Of a stretch of DNA of 64,000 nucleotides, positions 62,555 to 64,000 are shown one piece after another. The notes under the pieces are model-generated. The model was not told the origin of the DNA. It saw only the letters and a list, made by a program, of their open reading frames with translations, and made no database searches. A program made the position numbers and the translations under genes. Each line of letters starts with the position of its first letter. The first letter of the stretch is position 1. This DNA comes from DATKZM01 sp035527975 (lineage in GTDB: Bacteria > Pseudomonadota > Alphaproteobacteria > JAPULJ01): NCBI GenBank assembly GCA_035527975.1, contig DATKZM010000105.1:42864-106863 (forward strand). Direction: 5' to 3'.

Positions 62555-63583
62555 ATGCCCGGCCCGTTCGCTACTCATGCGCTTGAGTACCGGCGGGCCG
62601 GGCTATCGGTCATTCCGACTGCCGGGCCGAATGGCAAGATACCCGTATTTAAGAAATATATGCGGTACGCCAAATATCTGGCGGCGGAGAGCAGCATTGA
62701 GAAATTTTGCCAGCAATTCCCCGACGCCAACCTCGGCCTCATGTGCGGGCCTGTCTCGGGCGTTACGGCGGTCGATATCGACGATCCCGATTTGATGGGC
62801 GAGGCGATCATGCGATTCGGCGAGACGCCCGTTATTTCGATGGGTCACCGCGGCTATCACCTTTTCTTCCGTCACCAGGGCGAGCGATCAACCAACCGCC
62901 TGGACGGCGTGGCAATCGACGTTCGCGGCGCGCAAGGCAATCCGCTGATCATTGCCCCGCCGTCCGTGCGCCCTGACACCGGAACGAAATGGACATGGGA
63001 GCGCGGATGCTTGCCGCGTGATCTGGACAAACTGCCGTCCGTCAAACCGGGAAGCTTACCGCTTGTCGCCGACGGGCACGAAAAAACAAATGCAGAAATT
63101 CCTGTACCTGGAAGCGTACCGGAGGGGCGGCGCGGTGATTGGCTGTTCAGGGAGGCGCTTCGGGCGGCCCGATCCTGCGCCACCCTGGACGCGCTCATAG
63201 ACGGGATGAGAACGCTCAACACAGAATGCGCCCCGCCCCTGCTGGACACGGAAGTTATCAGCACGGCGCACAGCGCATGGCGGCATCAGGTCAACGGAAC
63301 GAACCGAGCAGGCCAAGGTGGCTACGCGCTGATCGATACGCGCGAGTTGCAAGCCCTCGGCGGGAATGCGGACGCGGCGCTGATGCTGATGCGACTGCGA
63401 GCCGCCCACGCCTGCCGAAACGACGACTTCGCGCTTACGCCAGCATTAGGCGCCGCGCTCGACTGGACAAAGCCCCGATTCTACCGCGCCCGCGAATTTC
63501 TCACCTGTGAGGGGTTCATCGAACAAACGCATCAAGGCGGTAGAGGGCTCGGCAACACCGCAAGGTTCCGCCTCAAATCCTAG
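62555..63583 (+). CDS. bifunctional DNA primase/polymerase (prim-pol domain)
   Basis: A 342-residue protein. Residues about 5-170 form a PF09250-type prim-pol domain: FATHALEYRRAGLSVIPTAG, SSIEKFCQQFPDANLGLMCG, the catalytic acidic pair in VTAVDIDDPD, SMGHRGYHLFFRHQ and VAIDVRGAQGNPLIIAPPSV. The rest resembles a primase C-terminal helical bundle and a winged-helix end (DWTKPRFYRAREFLTCEGFI). No helicase motif. It would prime replication of the element. Confidence 0.85.
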   Translation: MPGPFATHALEYRRAGLSVIPTAGPNGKIPVFKKYMRYAKYLAAESSIEKFCQQFPDANLGLMCGPVSGVTAVDIDDPDLMGEAIMRFGETPVISMGHRGYHLFFRHQGERSTNRLDGVAIDVRGAQGNPLIIAPPSVRPDTGTKWTWERGCLPRDLDKLPSVKPGSLPLVADGHEKTNAEIPVPGSVPEGRRGDWLFREALRAARSCATLDALIDGMRTLNTECAPPLLDTEVISTAHSAWRHQVNGTNRAGQGGYALIDTRELQALGGNADAALMLMRLRAAHACRNDDFALTPALGAALDWTKPRFYRAREFLTCEGFIEQTHQGGRGLGNTARFRLKS

Positions 63584-63651
63584 TGGTACGAAATCGCACC
63601 ACAATAGAACTAACAGGGGGGTGTTGTTGCTAGGGGGGGGAAAGAGGAAAG

Positions 63652-64000
63652 ATGGAATACAGAGCTTGGACGGACGGCGGCTGCCGACCAAATCCCGGCG
63701 CGGGTGGATTTGCCGCCGTGCTGAAACTGCCGGACGGAACCGTTGAGGAGTACAGCGGGACCGAACCGGACACGACCAATAACCGCATGGAACTGCGGGC
63801 GGTGATTGAGGCGCTTCGCCACATCCCCGAGGGCGAGGCGGCCACGATCTACTCCGATTCCAGACTTGTCGTGGAGATCCTGTCCGGACGTTGGCGCGGG
63901 AAAAAGAACCCGGACCTGATCGGATGGGCGCGCGGGCTCGCTCGGAAGCGACATGTGACCTTCGAGTGGGTCCGAGGCCACAACGGCAATGTCTACAACG
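63652..64000 (+). CDS. rnhA: ribonuclease HI, 5' part (3' end outside window)
   Basis: The first 116 residues of RNase HI, which cuts RNA in RNA-DNA hybrids. Active-site residues seen: Asp in AWTDGGCRPNPGAGGFAA, Glu in TNNRMELRAVIEALRH, Asp in ATIYSDSRLVVEILS; WVRGHNGNVYN reaches the conserved GHxGxxxN stretch as the window ends. ATG 63652 follows AAAGAGGAAAG. It sits 68 bases after the primase and fits a replication module of the element. Confidence 0.93.
   Translation, partial: MEYRAWTDGGCRPNPGAGGFAAVLKLPDGTVEEYSGTEPDTTNNRMELRAVIEALRHIPEGEAATIYSDSRLVVEILSGRWRGKKNPDLIGWARGLARKRHVTFEWVRGHNGNVYN

Overview
The window reads as chromosomal DNA of a GC-rich alphaproteobacterium. The codon usage, the small palindromic intergenic repeats typical of that class (ends GTCACCCC...GGGGTGAC, and CTCATCCTGAGG...TCTCGAAGG types), a phasin, a dodecin and the tRNA-Arg fragment all fit. 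The order cannot be fixed from the sequence. There are no rRNA genes, no CRISPR array and no complete tRNA gene.

Region 1 (1-25.5 kb) is lipid and acyl-CoA metabolism. It opens with the end of glutathione synthetase, a dodecin and an acetyl-CoA-synthetase-like ligase. It continues with a B12-binding-type protein, a two-subunit biotin acyl-CoA carboxylase, a phasin, an AtuA-family protein and an acyl-CoA ligase. On the minus strand follow an RND pump with its adaptor, a citronellyl-CoA-dehydrogenase-like flavoprotein, an AMACR-like racemase, a MaoC hydratase, an MFE-2-type dehydrogenase, two conserved unknowns, a MetE-like methyltransferase and a DUF2848-like protein. Together they look like a route for activating, epimerising, carboxylating and beta-oxidising methyl-branched (isoprenoid-like) acyl chains.

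Region 2 (25.5-57.8 kb) is a catabolic accessory region. It holds two three-subunit molybdenum hydroxylases, a heme-oxygenase-fold diiron candidate, a small thioredoxin-like ferredoxin, a Rieske oxygenase, a GMC oxidoreductase and two full branched-chain-amino-acid-type (LIV) ABC transporters. It also holds a CMP/guanine-deaminase-like enzyme, a PaaK-like aryl-CoA ligase and two amidohydrolase-2 enzymes, one resembling aromatic-acid decarboxylases. The most unusual gene is at 40990-43989: a molybdenum-hydroxylase large subunit fused through a low-complexity linker to the alpha half of a thiamine-diphosphate decarboxylase. The beta half overlaps its end at 43976-44587. A cold-shock gene and a lone mreB interrupt this region. 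Several broken genes (GST, CoxG-like, M20 peptidase, IS3 transposase, possible enolase-superfamily tail) show that it has been rearranged.

Region 3 (58.7-64 kb) is the left end of an integrated element. A displaced 3' half of a tRNA-Arg(ACG) gene is followed by a tyrosine integrase, an unknown protein, an AlpA-like DNA-binding protein, four tightly packed small genes, a prim-pol-type primase and the start of an RNase H gene, all on the plus strand. The far end and the restored tRNA should lie beyond the window.
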